Below, piece by piece: positions 10,794 to 17,957 of a stretch of DNA of 64,000 bases. How positions within the stretch are numbered: the first letter of the stretch is position 1; every line of letters starts with the position of its first letter. The position numbers were made by a program, and so were the translations under genes. The stretch spans positions 25,588 to 89,587 of the forward strand of contig JBHGBD010000019.1 of the NCBI GenBank assembly GCA_041946825.1, in the 5' to 3' direction. This DNA is from CAZTHM01 sp041946825 (GTDB taxonomy: Bacteria > Acidobacteriota > Terriglobia > UBA7540). A model generated the notes under the pieces. The model was not told where the DNA came from and searched no databases. It saw nothing but the letters and a program-made list of their open reading frames with translations.

Positions 10794-11579
10794 TTACACC
10801 TTGGAATGAATCACGCGCACGGAGGGCATCCCGTCGGGCTCGTCGGCGAGCTCGATATCGTGGAAGATGTTGGGGCTTTCTTTCTTCAGGGCGCGAAAGA
10901 CTTCGACGGCCAGGAGGCGGATTTCGGTGTCGGCGTGGACGCTCCCGCGCAATTCCAGAAAATGCCGCCAGGAGCGGCTGTTGCCGGTGACGAAGATTTT
11001 GGTCTCGGTGGCGTTGGGGAGGATGGAGCGGGCCGCCTGGCGAGCCCACTTGCGCCGGTCGCGCGGCGTCATTTCGGGATACTTCTGCTGGACATACTGA
11101 GCCGACGCTTCCGCCAGCTCGACGTAGGCTTTGCGGACGCAGTCGATGGTTTGCTGCCACTGGGCGCGCAGTTCGGCGTTTTCCTGGTAGAGCGGCGGAA
11201 CCACGTAGCGCGCGTCCGCTTCGTCCACGTAACGCTGCGAGAGCTGCGAGTAGCCGAACCCGGCGCGGTGGCGCACCAGTTCGTGCGTCAGCGCGCGGCT
11301 GACGCCGGTGATCAGCAGGCACCAGACGGCGTGCTCGAGCACGCTGCCGTGCTTGGAGGTGAGAATGTTGTCGAGATATTCCTGGTTGGTCTTTCGCCCC
11401 TTGCCGAACGACATGTAGCAGGTGCGTCCTGCAATCTCGGCCAGGATTTCCGCGGCGGCCGCTGTGTCGGTGGAGAAGCTCAAGCCCTCGTCCTGAAGGA
11501 AGCGCCCGAGCTCTTCATTCACGACCGTCTGACGGCCCAGCACGTAGACTTGCGGTTTGGTGACGTAAAGTTCGGGCAT
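10794..11579 (-). CDS. thyX: Flavin-dependent thymidylate synthase ThyX
   Basis: A 261-residue FAD-dependent thymidylate synthase that methylates dUMP to dTMP using methylene-tetrahydrofolate and NADPH. The ThyX signature is present as VRHRAGFGYSQLSQRYVDE. It is followed by the conserved RSILPNATETKIFVTGN block and the WRHFLELR segment that contributes to nucleotide binding. Between RHR and the final Ser there are eight residues, where the textbook motif is RHRx7S. The same SQLSQRY core occurs in actinobacterial ThyX with one residue fewer. It follows rpmE on the same strand, separated by a hairpin repeat. ThyX use usually implies absence of thyA from the genome, which cannot be checked here. 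Confidence 0.95.
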   Translation of the reverse strand: MPELYVTKPQVYVLGRQTVVNEELGRFLQDEGLSFSTDTAAAAEILAEIAGRTCYMSFGKGRKTNQEYLDNILTSKHGSVLEHAVWCLLITGVSRALTHELVRHRAGFGYSQLSQRYVDEADARYVVPPLYQENAELRAQWQQTIDCVRKAYVELAEASAQYVQQKYPEMTPRDRRKWARQAARSILPNATETKIFVTGNSRSWRHFLELRGSVHADTEIRLLAVEVFRALKKESPNIFHDIELADEPDGMPSVRVIHSKV

Positions 11580-11625
11580 CGAGCGCCAAATTTCAGTTTT
11601 TGTGTGTTAGCCCGGAAGGGTAAAG

Positions 11626-11682
11626 GCTAAAGTGTAAAGGATAAATCCCACCGCGCCTTTCCTTTCATCCTTTACACTTTAG
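11626..11682 (-). repeat. Inverted repeat of degenerate TAAAGTGTAAAGGAT units between rpmE and thyX
   Basis: Positions 11627-11642 and 11667-11682 are perfect 16-bp inverted copies (CTAAAGTGTAAAGGAT) separated by 24 bp. Each arm is itself built from short similar units (TAAAGG, TAAAGTG). The hairpin starts 8 bp after the rpmE stop and could act as a terminator or processing site, although it lacks a clear U-run. Confidence 0.7.
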
Positions 11683-11689
11683 ACTTGAT

Positions 11690-11944
11690 TTACTTCGTCG
11701 TCGCCGGGGACTTCGATTCGGCGGCCGGTTCGGCCTTGCGAAAGCCGGCGTACTTGCGCTGGAAACGTTCCACGCGGCCGGCGCTGTCCACCAGCTTCTG
11801 TTTGCCGGTGAAGAACGGATGACAGGCGGAACAGATTTCCAGGTGGAGCAAATCGCTCTTGTACGTGGAGCGCGTCCTGAACGTGTTTCCGCACGCGCAG
11901 ACCACGGTGATTTCTTTGTACTCGGGATGAATGCCCTTTTTCAT
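11690..11944 (-). CDS. rpmE: 50S ribosomal protein L31 (zinc-binding type)
   Basis: An 84-residue ribosomal protein L31 of the large subunit. The start is the ATG at 11944 (MKKGIHPEYKEITVVC). The open frame nine codons further upstream is not supported. The zinc-ligand cysteines are all present: Cys16 and Cys18 in CACGN, and Cys38 and Cys41 in CSAC. This is therefore the C+ zinc-containing form and not the zinc-starvation paralogue. The family core HPFFTGKQKLVDSAGRVERFQRKY is intact. The C-terminal Ala/Glu/Ser/Lys-rich tail is about ten residues longer than in E. coli. Confidence 0.96.
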   Translation of the reverse strand: MKKGIHPEYKEITVVCACGNTFRTRSTYKSDLLHLEICSACHPFFTGKQKLVDSAGRVERFQRKYAGFRKAEPAAESKSPATTK

Positions 11945-12703
11945 GGTTCTCCTTACAGGCTTGAAGCGCAATCCCCTATTTTATCCGCGAGGCGCAAAAC
12001 TTTCAAGGCGATTTAGGTTGAGAGGATACCAAGAGACAGGTTCACTTCACTCTGTGAGCTAAGAATCTGGTTTGTTGTCAAGCAAACAAAACGTGGAATA
12101 GTATCTCTAGGCAATGCGCTAAACGCTAGAACAGTTCTTCGTGAACGATATGATCAACAAAAGTAGTATTCTTCGGAATCCCGGCGGATTGACAGTCTTC
12201 CTGAATATGGTGCATGAGGATGCTTCGTGGCAAGTTGCTTGTTTACAACAAGTTCTAAAGACTTCACAGCCGCAGCTTAACGATTCTTGAAGACCAAAAC
12301 AGGATGTCTGAAGTGCTGCTTTACCCTTGACCCCTTGACACGAAGCGTTGGATCAGGTACCAAGAACTACCGCCTCCGAGCAACCCCCAAGACACATGCA
12401 AGAGCCGCAAGAATCTTTGAGGGCGGAGTGTCGGTATGAATCGCAACACCAGAACAAGGCGCGTGACATCTCGATGGAGACTGTTCAACCGAAAAGCAAA
12501 AGTAGTCCTCAAAGATCTGCACATATTGCTTCTTGAACTGGGGCTTTTGGCGTTCCTAGTCCTCCACCTCCTCGATGCTCTGCAAAAGGCTGCCGAACAC
12601 ATCTATCCATCCACTTCAGTCCATACATCTGATGAGGTTAAACAAGGAAGACGATAGAGCGATTCGGTATAGTGCGCAGGTCTGGGCATTGGCAACGTGG
12701 ATC
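11945..12703. other. Long intergenic stretch without a convincing gene
   Basis: About 760 bp, visibly more AT-rich than the flanks. No frame gives a recognisable protein. A 49-codon frame from GTG 12141 to TGA 12290 on the plus strand is the most continuous short reading, but it has no clear ribosome site. The lower GC suggests acquired or degraded DNA. The annotation here is only that no feature can be supported. Confidence 0.5.
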
Positions 12704-13129
12704 TCATCGCACTCCCAGCCCCTCAGCCTGAGCGAGTTGGCGCTGCCGGTCGTCGAAGGTGAGAAATGGCTGGGCGCGAAGGATCAAGGCCGACGCGACG
12801 TGCAGAATGTCCAGCGTGCGCGTCCCCAGTCGCGACGATCGGCGCCGCGCGAGGCGCCCGGCCAGCTCGTAAGCTGTGGCGGGAATCGGCTGCAAAGAAT
12901 ACACACCCCGCGCGACGTCCTCGCGAAAGGCAGCCTGACCGGCTCGGATGGCGGCTGCCCGAAACTGCCGTCGGAACAACGCCAGCTCGAGCGCGTTGAT
13001 CAATTCGACTTCGCCGAGCGGCGTGAGGAAAACCTCCGGCTGAGAACGCATGACCTGCGCGGCGGTTGCCGAGTTGGCGTCGGCGAGGTATAGGGAGACA
13101 AGGAAACTCGTGTCCGCATAGGTGCTCAT
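12704..13129 (-). CDS. vapC: PIN-domain ribonuclease toxin, VapC-like
   Basis: A 141-residue PIN-domain protein. Acidic residues expected of the metal-dependent RNase site are present: Asp6 in YADTSFLVSLY, the Glu in GEVELINAL, the Asp in TLDILHVASAL and the Asp in LTFDDRQ. Its ATG overlaps the stop of the upstream antitoxin gene by one base (TGATG), the usual arrangement of vapBC pairs. VapC toxins cleave tRNA or rRNA when released from the antitoxin. The target cannot be predicted. Its neighbour is a Phd/VapB-type small protein under an operator-like promoter. Confidence 0.85.
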   Translation of the reverse strand: MSTYADTSFLVSLYLADANSATAAQVMRSQPEVFLTPLGEVELINALELALFRRQFRAAAIRAGQAAFREDVARGVYSLQPIPATAYELAGRLARRRSSRLGTRTLDILHVASALILRAQPFLTFDDRQRQLAQAEGLGVR

Positions 13130-13368
13130 CAGCGCTCGCCCCGGCCCAAGGCGACCAGTTCCGCGCCGGTCAACTTTGAAAGCTTGGATCCGTAAATTTG
13201 TTTGAGTCGGCCGAGAAAATCCGGACGGATGCGTCGCCTCGGTTTGACCGGGACCAGGCGGGCAATGACGCGCTTGCGCTTGGTGATGGAAACTGCCTTC
13301 CCTTCTCGGAGGCGGGCTTCGATTTCAGGGAAACGATAGCGCAGGTCGCGGATGGACGCATTCTTCAT
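13129..13368 (-). CDS. vapB: VapB/Phd-type antitoxin
   Basis: A 79-residue antitoxin from the ATG at 13368. The N-terminal half (ASIRDLRYRFPEIEARLREGKAV) has the Phd/YefM or VapB beta-helix pattern that binds DNA as a dimer. The basic middle (KRKRVIARLVPVKPRRR) and the C-terminal tail would contact the toxin. An in-frame ATG three codons upstream lies inside the operator palindrome, and the longer open frame to 13452 would run through the promoter. Both are rejected. The promoter places transcription start almost on the ATG, so the mRNA is probably leaderless. Confidence 0.8.
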   Translation of the reverse strand: MKNASIRDLRYRFPEIEARLREGKAVSITKRKRVIARLVPVKPRRRIRPDFLGRLKQIYGSKLSKLTGAELVALGRGER

Positions 13369-13404
13369 GTGATGCATTATAGCATCACTTAGCGCATTCC
13401 ACAA
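13369..13404 (-). promoter_or_regulatory. vapBC promoter with operator palindrome centred on the -10 box
   Basis: The minus strand reads TTGTGG (13404-13399), a 17-base spacer, then TATAAT (13381-13376). The -10 box is the exact centre of a perfect inverted repeat GTGATGC-TATAAT-GCATCAC (13388-13369), which ends directly before the antitoxin ATG at 13368. Binding of the antitoxin complex there would block the promoter. Only seven bases separate the -10 box from the ATG. Confidence 0.82.
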
Positions 13405-13423
13405 GCGATTTACGCCGTCGTCT

Positions 13424-14473
13424 CTAGCGGGTCTCAAGTGACGCCAGGTCAATCACAAAGCGGTAGCGCACGTCGCTTTTCAAAACGCGCTCGTAGGCTT
13501 CGTTGACTTTCTGGATGGGGATGACCTCGATGTCGCAGCCCAGGTTGTGCCGGCCGCAGAAATCGAGCATTTCCTGCGTCTCCCGAATTCCGCCGATGGC
13601 GGAGCCCGCCAGGCTGTGCCGGCCGAGGACCAACGAAAACGCCGCAATCGACAGCGGCTTCTCGGGAAGGCAGACGATGACCATCGAGCCGTCAACCTTG
13701 AGCATGCCGAAGTAGGGATTGAAATCCATCTCTGCCGAAACCGTGTTGAGGATGAGATCGAAACGTCCCCGCAGCTTGGAGAAGGTTTCCCGATCGGAAG
13801 TCGCGAAGAAATGGTCAGCGCCCAGGCGTTTGGCGTCCGCTTGCTTTTTGGGTGAGTGGCTGAGCACTGTCACTTCGGCGCCCGAGGCGTGGGCGATCTT
13901 GACGCCCATATGTCCGAGGCCGCCCAAACCGAGAATCGCCACCTGCTTGCCGGGTCCGGCCTGCCAGTGTCTGAGCGGCGAATAGGTCGTGATCCCCGCG
14001 CAGAGCAGCGGCGCGGCCGCGTCCATGGGCAGATTCTGCGGCAGGCGCAGGACGTAATTCTCGTCCACGACGATGTTCGTGGAATAACCGCCATAGGTCG
14101 GCGTGCCGTCGGACTCGTGCCCGTTGTAGGTGAGCACCATCCCTCCGGCACAGTATTGCTCCAACCCTTTCTGACATTGGGCGCACGCGCGGCAGGAATC
14201 GACGAAGACGCCCACTCCCACGCGGTCGCCGACCTTGTGCTTGGTAACCTTGTTGCCAACCGCCGTAACGATTCCGGCGATCTCGTGCCCTGGCACCATG
14301 GGGAAGATGGAACCTCCCCATTCTTCGCGCGATTGATGGATGTCGGAATGGCAGATGCCGCAGAACTTGATCTCGAGGACCACGTCGTGCTCGCGCGGCG
14401 CGCGCCGCTCGAAGGAATAAGGCACCAACGGAGCTTTCGCCGCCATGGCCGCGTAACCGTTTGCCTTCAGCAT
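13424..14473 (-). CDS. Zinc-dependent NAD(P) alcohol dehydrogenase, CAD/YahK type
   Basis: A 349-residue medium-chain dehydrogenase from the ATG at 14473 (MLKANGYAAMAAKAPLVPY). Residues match the cinnamyl-alcohol-dehydrogenase branch: the catalytic-zinc motif CGICHSDIHQSREEWG, GHEIAGIV, and the structural-zinc cysteines in CRACAQCQKGLEQYC. The cofactor motif GLGGLGHMGVKIA is next, and SHSPKK after the second strand favours NADP. Members reduce short- and medium-chain or aromatic aldehydes. It ends 55 bp before the vapBC operator on the same strand and appears to be an independent transcription unit. Confidence 0.88.
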   Translation of the reverse strand: MLKANGYAAMAAKAPLVPYSFERRAPREHDVVLEIKFCGICHSDIHQSREEWGGSIFPMVPGHEIAGIVTAVGNKVTKHKVGDRVGVGVFVDSCRACAQCQKGLEQYCAGGMVLTYNGHESDGTPTYGGYSTNIVVDENYVLRLPQNLPMDAAAPLLCAGITTYSPLRHWQAGPGKQVAILGLGGLGHMGVKIAHASGAEVTVLSHSPKKQADAKRLGADHFFATSDRETFSKLRGRFDLILNTVSAEMDFNPYFGMLKVDGSMVIVCLPEKPLSIAAFSLVLGRHSLAGSAIGGIRETQEMLDFCGRHNLGCDIEVIPIQKVNEAYERVLKSDVRYRFVIDLASLETR

Positions 14474-14593
14474 GGTGTTTCCCACCCTCGAATAGATGGA
14501 TTGAGCGATCTCTATCATGCCACAGGAAGAGGCCGGACGACAGGAGCGGCCCTGACCAGGTAGGGCCGCGTGGGGGAGATTCTCGGGCCGCCC

Positions 14594-15157
14594 TCATGCT
14601 TTCGCAGCGGCTTCATTCGCGACCCGCATCTGGCACACGCTGCACAAACCGTGGGTCAACCTGGGAAGGAGGGGTTCATGGAAGAGTTGAAGTTTCGCGA
14701 CGGCGTCTTCGATTTCCAGCCACGCACTCCCGACCTTCACCTTCTTGCACCAGGCACAGATGGAAAGCAGGTCCTGGCTCCGGGAAGACCCTCGGTCGAG
14801 CAAGAGCACGCTTTCCCGGCTCTCCTCGCGCAGAATGCGGGATTGGAACTCGACGCCTTTGTCCGCCTGCGGGCGCATGGTCAGTTCCATGTAGCGGCGC
14901 ACCGCCGGCCCGTCGCAGCGGAAGGGTAAGGTCAGGGGCTTCTGGCTCCTCCGCACCTTGGTCAGCAGGAGTTTGTAGAGATGCTTGGTCTCGAGACCCG
15001 TGAGAAAAAAGACCAGGGGACGATTCAGAATCTTGGCGGCACAGACATCCGCCGCGTCGTTGGCCAGGGCGAACGCGTCCCAGTTAGAACTAACATGGAT
15101 AATCCTATCCTGACTATCAATGTAATAGTTAAATATCTCGGATTCAGCGTGGGCCAA
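14594..15157 (-). CDS. PAS-like protein with C-terminal CxxC pairs
   Basis: A 187-residue cytoplasmic protein of unknown function. The first 120 residues read like a degenerate PAS-type sensor fold (FNYYIDSQDRIIHVSSNWDAFA). The C-terminus has ICAWCKKVKV, then LTHGLCSVC. This two-CxxC arrangement often ends PAS or response-regulator proteins and may bind metal or sense redox state. There is no transmitter or output domain. It stands alone between a dehydrogenase and a Tat-exported protein on the same strand. Confidence 0.6.
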   Translation of the reverse strand: MAHAESEIFNYYIDSQDRIIHVSSNWDAFALANDAADVCAAKILNRPLVFFLTGLETKHLYKLLLTKVRRSQKPLTLPFRCDGPAVRRYMELTMRPQADKGVEFQSRILREESRESVLLLDRGSSRSQDLLSICAWCKKVKVGSAWLEIEDAVAKLQLFHEPLLPRLTHGLCSVCQMRVANEAAAKA

Positions 15158-15225
15158 GATTCTCCCTTTGGCGCGAGACCCGTCACGGAGGCTGCGCCTA
15201 CCCCCACGGAGAAGGCTGATTCCCC

Positions 15226-16143
15226 TTACGCCCAGGCGCGGTCGCGCGCGATCCCTTTGGCAAGCATTTCCTGGACGTGCGCGGTGTCGTCGCGGACCTG
15301 CCAGTCGAACATGCCGACGGCGAGGAAGTCGGCGCCTTTCTCGAAGGCGTGCTGGAAGCCTTCGACCGGCTTATCGCGCCCCGCGCCCAGGACCTTGAAG
15401 CCGATCCAGGGCTTTTTGATGTTCTTCATGAAGGCGGCAATTTCCCCTGGCGCGCTCGAATAGTAGTTCACGCGATTGATGGTGAACATGTAGAAGTCGG
15501 GATCGAGCTCAGCCTGTTCGCTGCCCTGAACGGTTCCGAGCAGGTGCGCGCCGACCCCGGCCATCAAACCCGCCTGGCGGAAGCCGTGGAGGATGCGTCC
15601 GATTTCTTCGGCCTTGCGTTGCTTCACGAAATTATCGCTGACGTTCCCGTGCAGGTAGATGGCGATGGCGCCCGCATCACGCGCCCGCTTGGCGTTTTCG
15701 ACGGGGTCGCCCTGCTCGGGAGCCGACTGCGCGATCCACTGCAGCTTTCCGCCGCGCTCGCGCGTGAACTTGCGGTAATGCTCCATGATGTGGGGATCGG
15801 CGCGCATCAGCATGGTGTTGATGCTGTTCTCCTCGGCGAGCGTCAAAGTTTCGAGAATCTTCTCGGTGGTGAAGTAGTGCGTCATCAAGGCGGACTGGTA
15901 GAGCAACTCGCCCGCGTGCGCCGAGCCGGAAATCAGGTTGCCGCCGATGATGAGCCGGGAAATCTCGTGCTTGCCGAATTTGCCGCGCTGCAATCCCTTG
16001 ACCGGTTCTTTCACCTTGCCGTATCCCGAGCGGTCCACGAGTTGCGCCAGCAGCGCCCGATGCTCGTAGGGCAAGCCGCCGGCGAGCGCGCCGCAAACTC
16101 CCAGGGAAGTCTTGAACAGAGAACGACGGTTGAACTTTCGCAT
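15226..16143 (-). CDS. Tat-exported aldolase/oxidoreductase-like TIM-barrel protein
   Basis: A 305-residue protein with a twin-arginine signal peptide (FNRRSLFKTSLGVCGALAGG), so it is exported folded, probably with a bound cofactor or metal. The body has the alternating pattern of a TIM barrel: ISRLIIGGNLISG, NTMLMRADPHIMEHY, GAIAIYLHGNVSD, KPWIGFKVLGAGR, ADFLAVGMFDWQVRDD. It resembles the aldo/keto-reductase-like Tat proteins found in Acidobacteriota and Planctomycetes. No catalytic tetrad could be assigned, so activity is unknown. Confidence 0.6.
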   Translation of the reverse strand: MRKFNRRSLFKTSLGVCGALAGGLPYEHRALLAQLVDRSGYGKVKEPVKGLQRGKFGKHEISRLIIGGNLISGSAHAGELLYQSALMTHYFTTEKILETLTLAEENSINTMLMRADPHIMEHYRKFTRERGGKLQWIAQSAPEQGDPVENAKRARDAGAIAIYLHGNVSDNFVKQRKAEEIGRILHGFRQAGLMAGVGAHLLGTVQGSEQAELDPDFYMFTINRVNYYSSAPGEIAAFMKNIKKPWIGFKVLGAGRDKPVEGFQHAFEKGADFLAVGMFDWQVRDDTAHVQEMLAKGIARDRAWA

Positions 16144-16299
16144 GGATGAATCCTCCGGAAACGAACAGGCGAGGGAATCGAACCGCGGTATCCAGACTGT
16201 GCCGGGACCGTGGAACTTCGGGGAGGCTATTATCCCACAATCGGGACGACAACGGAACGCGCCACACGAACGCTTTGATTCGGAACTTCGCGTGATTAT

Positions 16300-16515
16300 T
16301 CAGGCGAGCTTGGCGGTGAGTGTGGGCAAGGAGACAGTCTCAAGGCTCTTGAGGTCGAGCTTCTGGGAGGCATGATCGATATCGATGCCCACAATGTTTC
16401 CTTCGGCATCGAAATCAAGGACGAGTCCTTCGGCGACCTCCTGCGAATCCACACTGGGCTTCGAGTTCAGGTCGATGTAGAGGGAGTCTGTCTCGGGGTA
16501 GTACTCCAGCTTCAT
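16300..16515 (-). CDS. DUF2283 family small protein
   Basis: A 71-residue protein with the DUF2283 pattern: MKLEYYPETDSLYIDL, then VAEGLVLDFDAEGNIVGIDID. The fold is a small beta-sheet of unknown function. It lies 18 bp downstream of a 78-residue protein on the same strand. DUF2283 genes are often found paired with small DUF4258-like partners, and such pairs have been proposed as toxin-antitoxin-like modules. Confidence 0.75.
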   Translation of the reverse strand: MKLEYYPETDSLYIDLNSKPSVDSQEVAEGLVLDFDAEGNIVGIDIDHASQKLDLKSLETVSLPTLTAKLA

Positions 16516-16533
16516 CCTATTACCTCTCGATCC

Positions 16534-16770
16534 TTATGGTAGCTTGAAATCGCGATCGGGAAAAGCGTTGTGAACCGTTTCGCCGTCTTCCAAGGTTACG
16601 ACACGCAAGGCCCGCCCTTGAAGTTCGGGAACCAATCCCCAATACCGAAATCTGCCATCAGCTTGCTTTTCCGAATGGAGGGGATTCCGCAAAATGCGTT
16701 CACACCACTCCCGCCTAATGTAACTGCGCTTGCGAAGAACCTGTTCCTCGAAATAGCGTGTGGTCTTCAC
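16534..16770 (-). CDS. Small protein paired with DUF2283, possible toxin-like partner
   Basis: A 78-residue protein that starts MKTTRYFEEQVLRKR and carries the pattern RYWGLVPELQGRALRVVTLEDGETVHNAFPDR. This belongs to the widespread small proteins encoded just before DUF2283 genes. It is basic, compact and without membrane segments. An interference or toxin-like role is possible from the pairing only. No catalytic residues are established. Confidence 0.65.
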   Translation of the reverse strand: MKTTRYFEEQVLRKRSYIRREWCERILRNPLHSEKQADGRFRYWGLVPELQGRALRVVTLEDGETVHNAFPDRDFKLP

Positions 16771-16824
16771 TGGCCGGTGATTATCCGCGAACCCGGCCCA
16801 GCATGCAAACTGGAAGGGGAAGAA

Positions 16825-17532
16825 TCACCCCACAACCGGCACCACTACGGAACGCACGGCGCGGGCGTCGTCGCTAAGGAGGAAGCGAATCACGCGCGCG
16901 ACGTCTTCGGTCTTGACCCACTTCGAGAAATCGGCTTTGGGCATGGCTTGGCGGTTGGCGGGCGTGTCCATCGTGCCGGGCAGCAGGCAGTGAACGTGGA
17001 TGTCGTAACTCTTCAACTCGTCAGCAAGAATTTCGCTGAGTTGTTGCACCGCGCCCTTGGAGACCGCGTAGGCGGCGATGCCTGCTCCGCCGCCGCGCAA
17101 GATCGACCCGGTGGAGATCGTAACGATACGGCCAAAATTTTGCTGGATCATCACCGGAACGACAACACGCAGGCCGTTGATCAGCGAGCGCAGGTTCAGA
17201 TTGAGCATGTGGTCCCAGGTCTTGTCGTCGGTCTCATAACTTTTGCCGGCCGCAAACCCTCCGGCCACCGCCACCAGGAAATCCAATCGGCCCCAGAGCG
17301 AGTGCACCTCGCGCACCACGGAATCGAACTCAGCGGCGAGGGTTATATCGGCGTGCAATCCCAGCAGGCGCTCGGCATCTTTGCCGGCGCTTTGCTCGAG
17401 TGCCGCCCATTCTTCCGCGCTCCGATACGTGACCGCGACGCGCGCGCCATGGGCAAGCAAATCCCGAGTCACGGCGCGGCCCAGCGCGCCTGTGCCACCC
17501 GTGACCAGCGCGACGCGATTCTCGAAGTCCAT
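16825..17532 (-). CDS. Short-chain dehydrogenase/reductase
   Basis: A 235-residue classical SDR. The Rossmann motif is TGGTGALGRAVTRDL, the substrate-side NAG motif is replaced by VAGGF, and the active-site Ser and the YAVSK motif (Tyr, Lys) are present. The short length and the LPGTMDTPANRQAMP segment after the sixth strand fit the NAD(P)H-dependent 3-oxoacyl/steroid-type group. The exact substrate is not predictable. It is divergent from the trehalose operon that begins about 425 bp away. Confidence 0.88.
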   Translation of the reverse strand: MDFENRVALVTGGTGALGRAVTRDLLAHGARVAVTYRSAEEWAALEQSAGKDAERLLGLHADITLAAEFDSVVREVHSLWGRLDFLVAVAGGFAAGKSYETDDKTWDHMLNLNLRSLINGLRVVVPVMIQQNFGRIVTISTGSILRGGGAGIAAYAVSKGAVQQLSEILADELKSYDIHVHCLLPGTMDTPANRQAMPKADFSKWVKTEDVARVIRFLLSDDARAVRSVVVPVVG

Positions 17533-17957
17533 GTTCAGGCCTCACCCTCGGAATAACTCAAAGGATACACCTGTTTTTGGAACATCTCACCCGGCTTAGT
17601 GTGGAGTTTTTTCACGACGATGGAACGTTTCATCGCTTGAATTGGTTTCATAGAGAGGATAACTCTCATAAGCCCTTGGGAGTAAAGCAGTTCTTGTTGA
17701 GTGTCGGTGGAACGCCGCATGCGGGAAATGAAGCGAATAGAAGCCAATGCGGGGCACGGCGCAAGACATTTCCCGAGGAACGGGCCGGGATGAACAACCG
17801 CGTCCTGGAACTTCGCGACGGTTTGACAACCGGGCTCGGTCCTGATGGAAGATCGCACCCCTCGCTCAACAGCCTTCGTGAGCCGGGCCGCGCGCGGAGA
17901 CTCGACATAATCAGGTTGTTCGCTGGCCTTGATCATGGAAGAATTGCAAGGGGAAAG
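17533..17957. other. Intergenic region between divergent SDR gene and trehalose operon
   Basis: About 425 bp that should hold the promoters of both the SDR gene and the trehalose operon. A plus-strand frame is open from 17577 into otsA, but the peptide it would add has no domain and precedes the natural membrane N-terminus. I read it as non-coding. A short inverted repeat GAGAGGATAACTCTC lies at 17651-17665. No consensus promoter was identified with confidence. Confidence 0.5.

Noticed and set aside
12321..12602. Small frames on both strands in the AT-richer gap
   Set aside because: No ribosome sites, no recognised pattern, mutually overlapping.
17577..17957. N-terminal extension of otsA by 127 residues
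   Set aside because: The extra peptide has no domain and precedes a natural membrane signal helix. Ribosome-site-like AAGGGG supports the later start.
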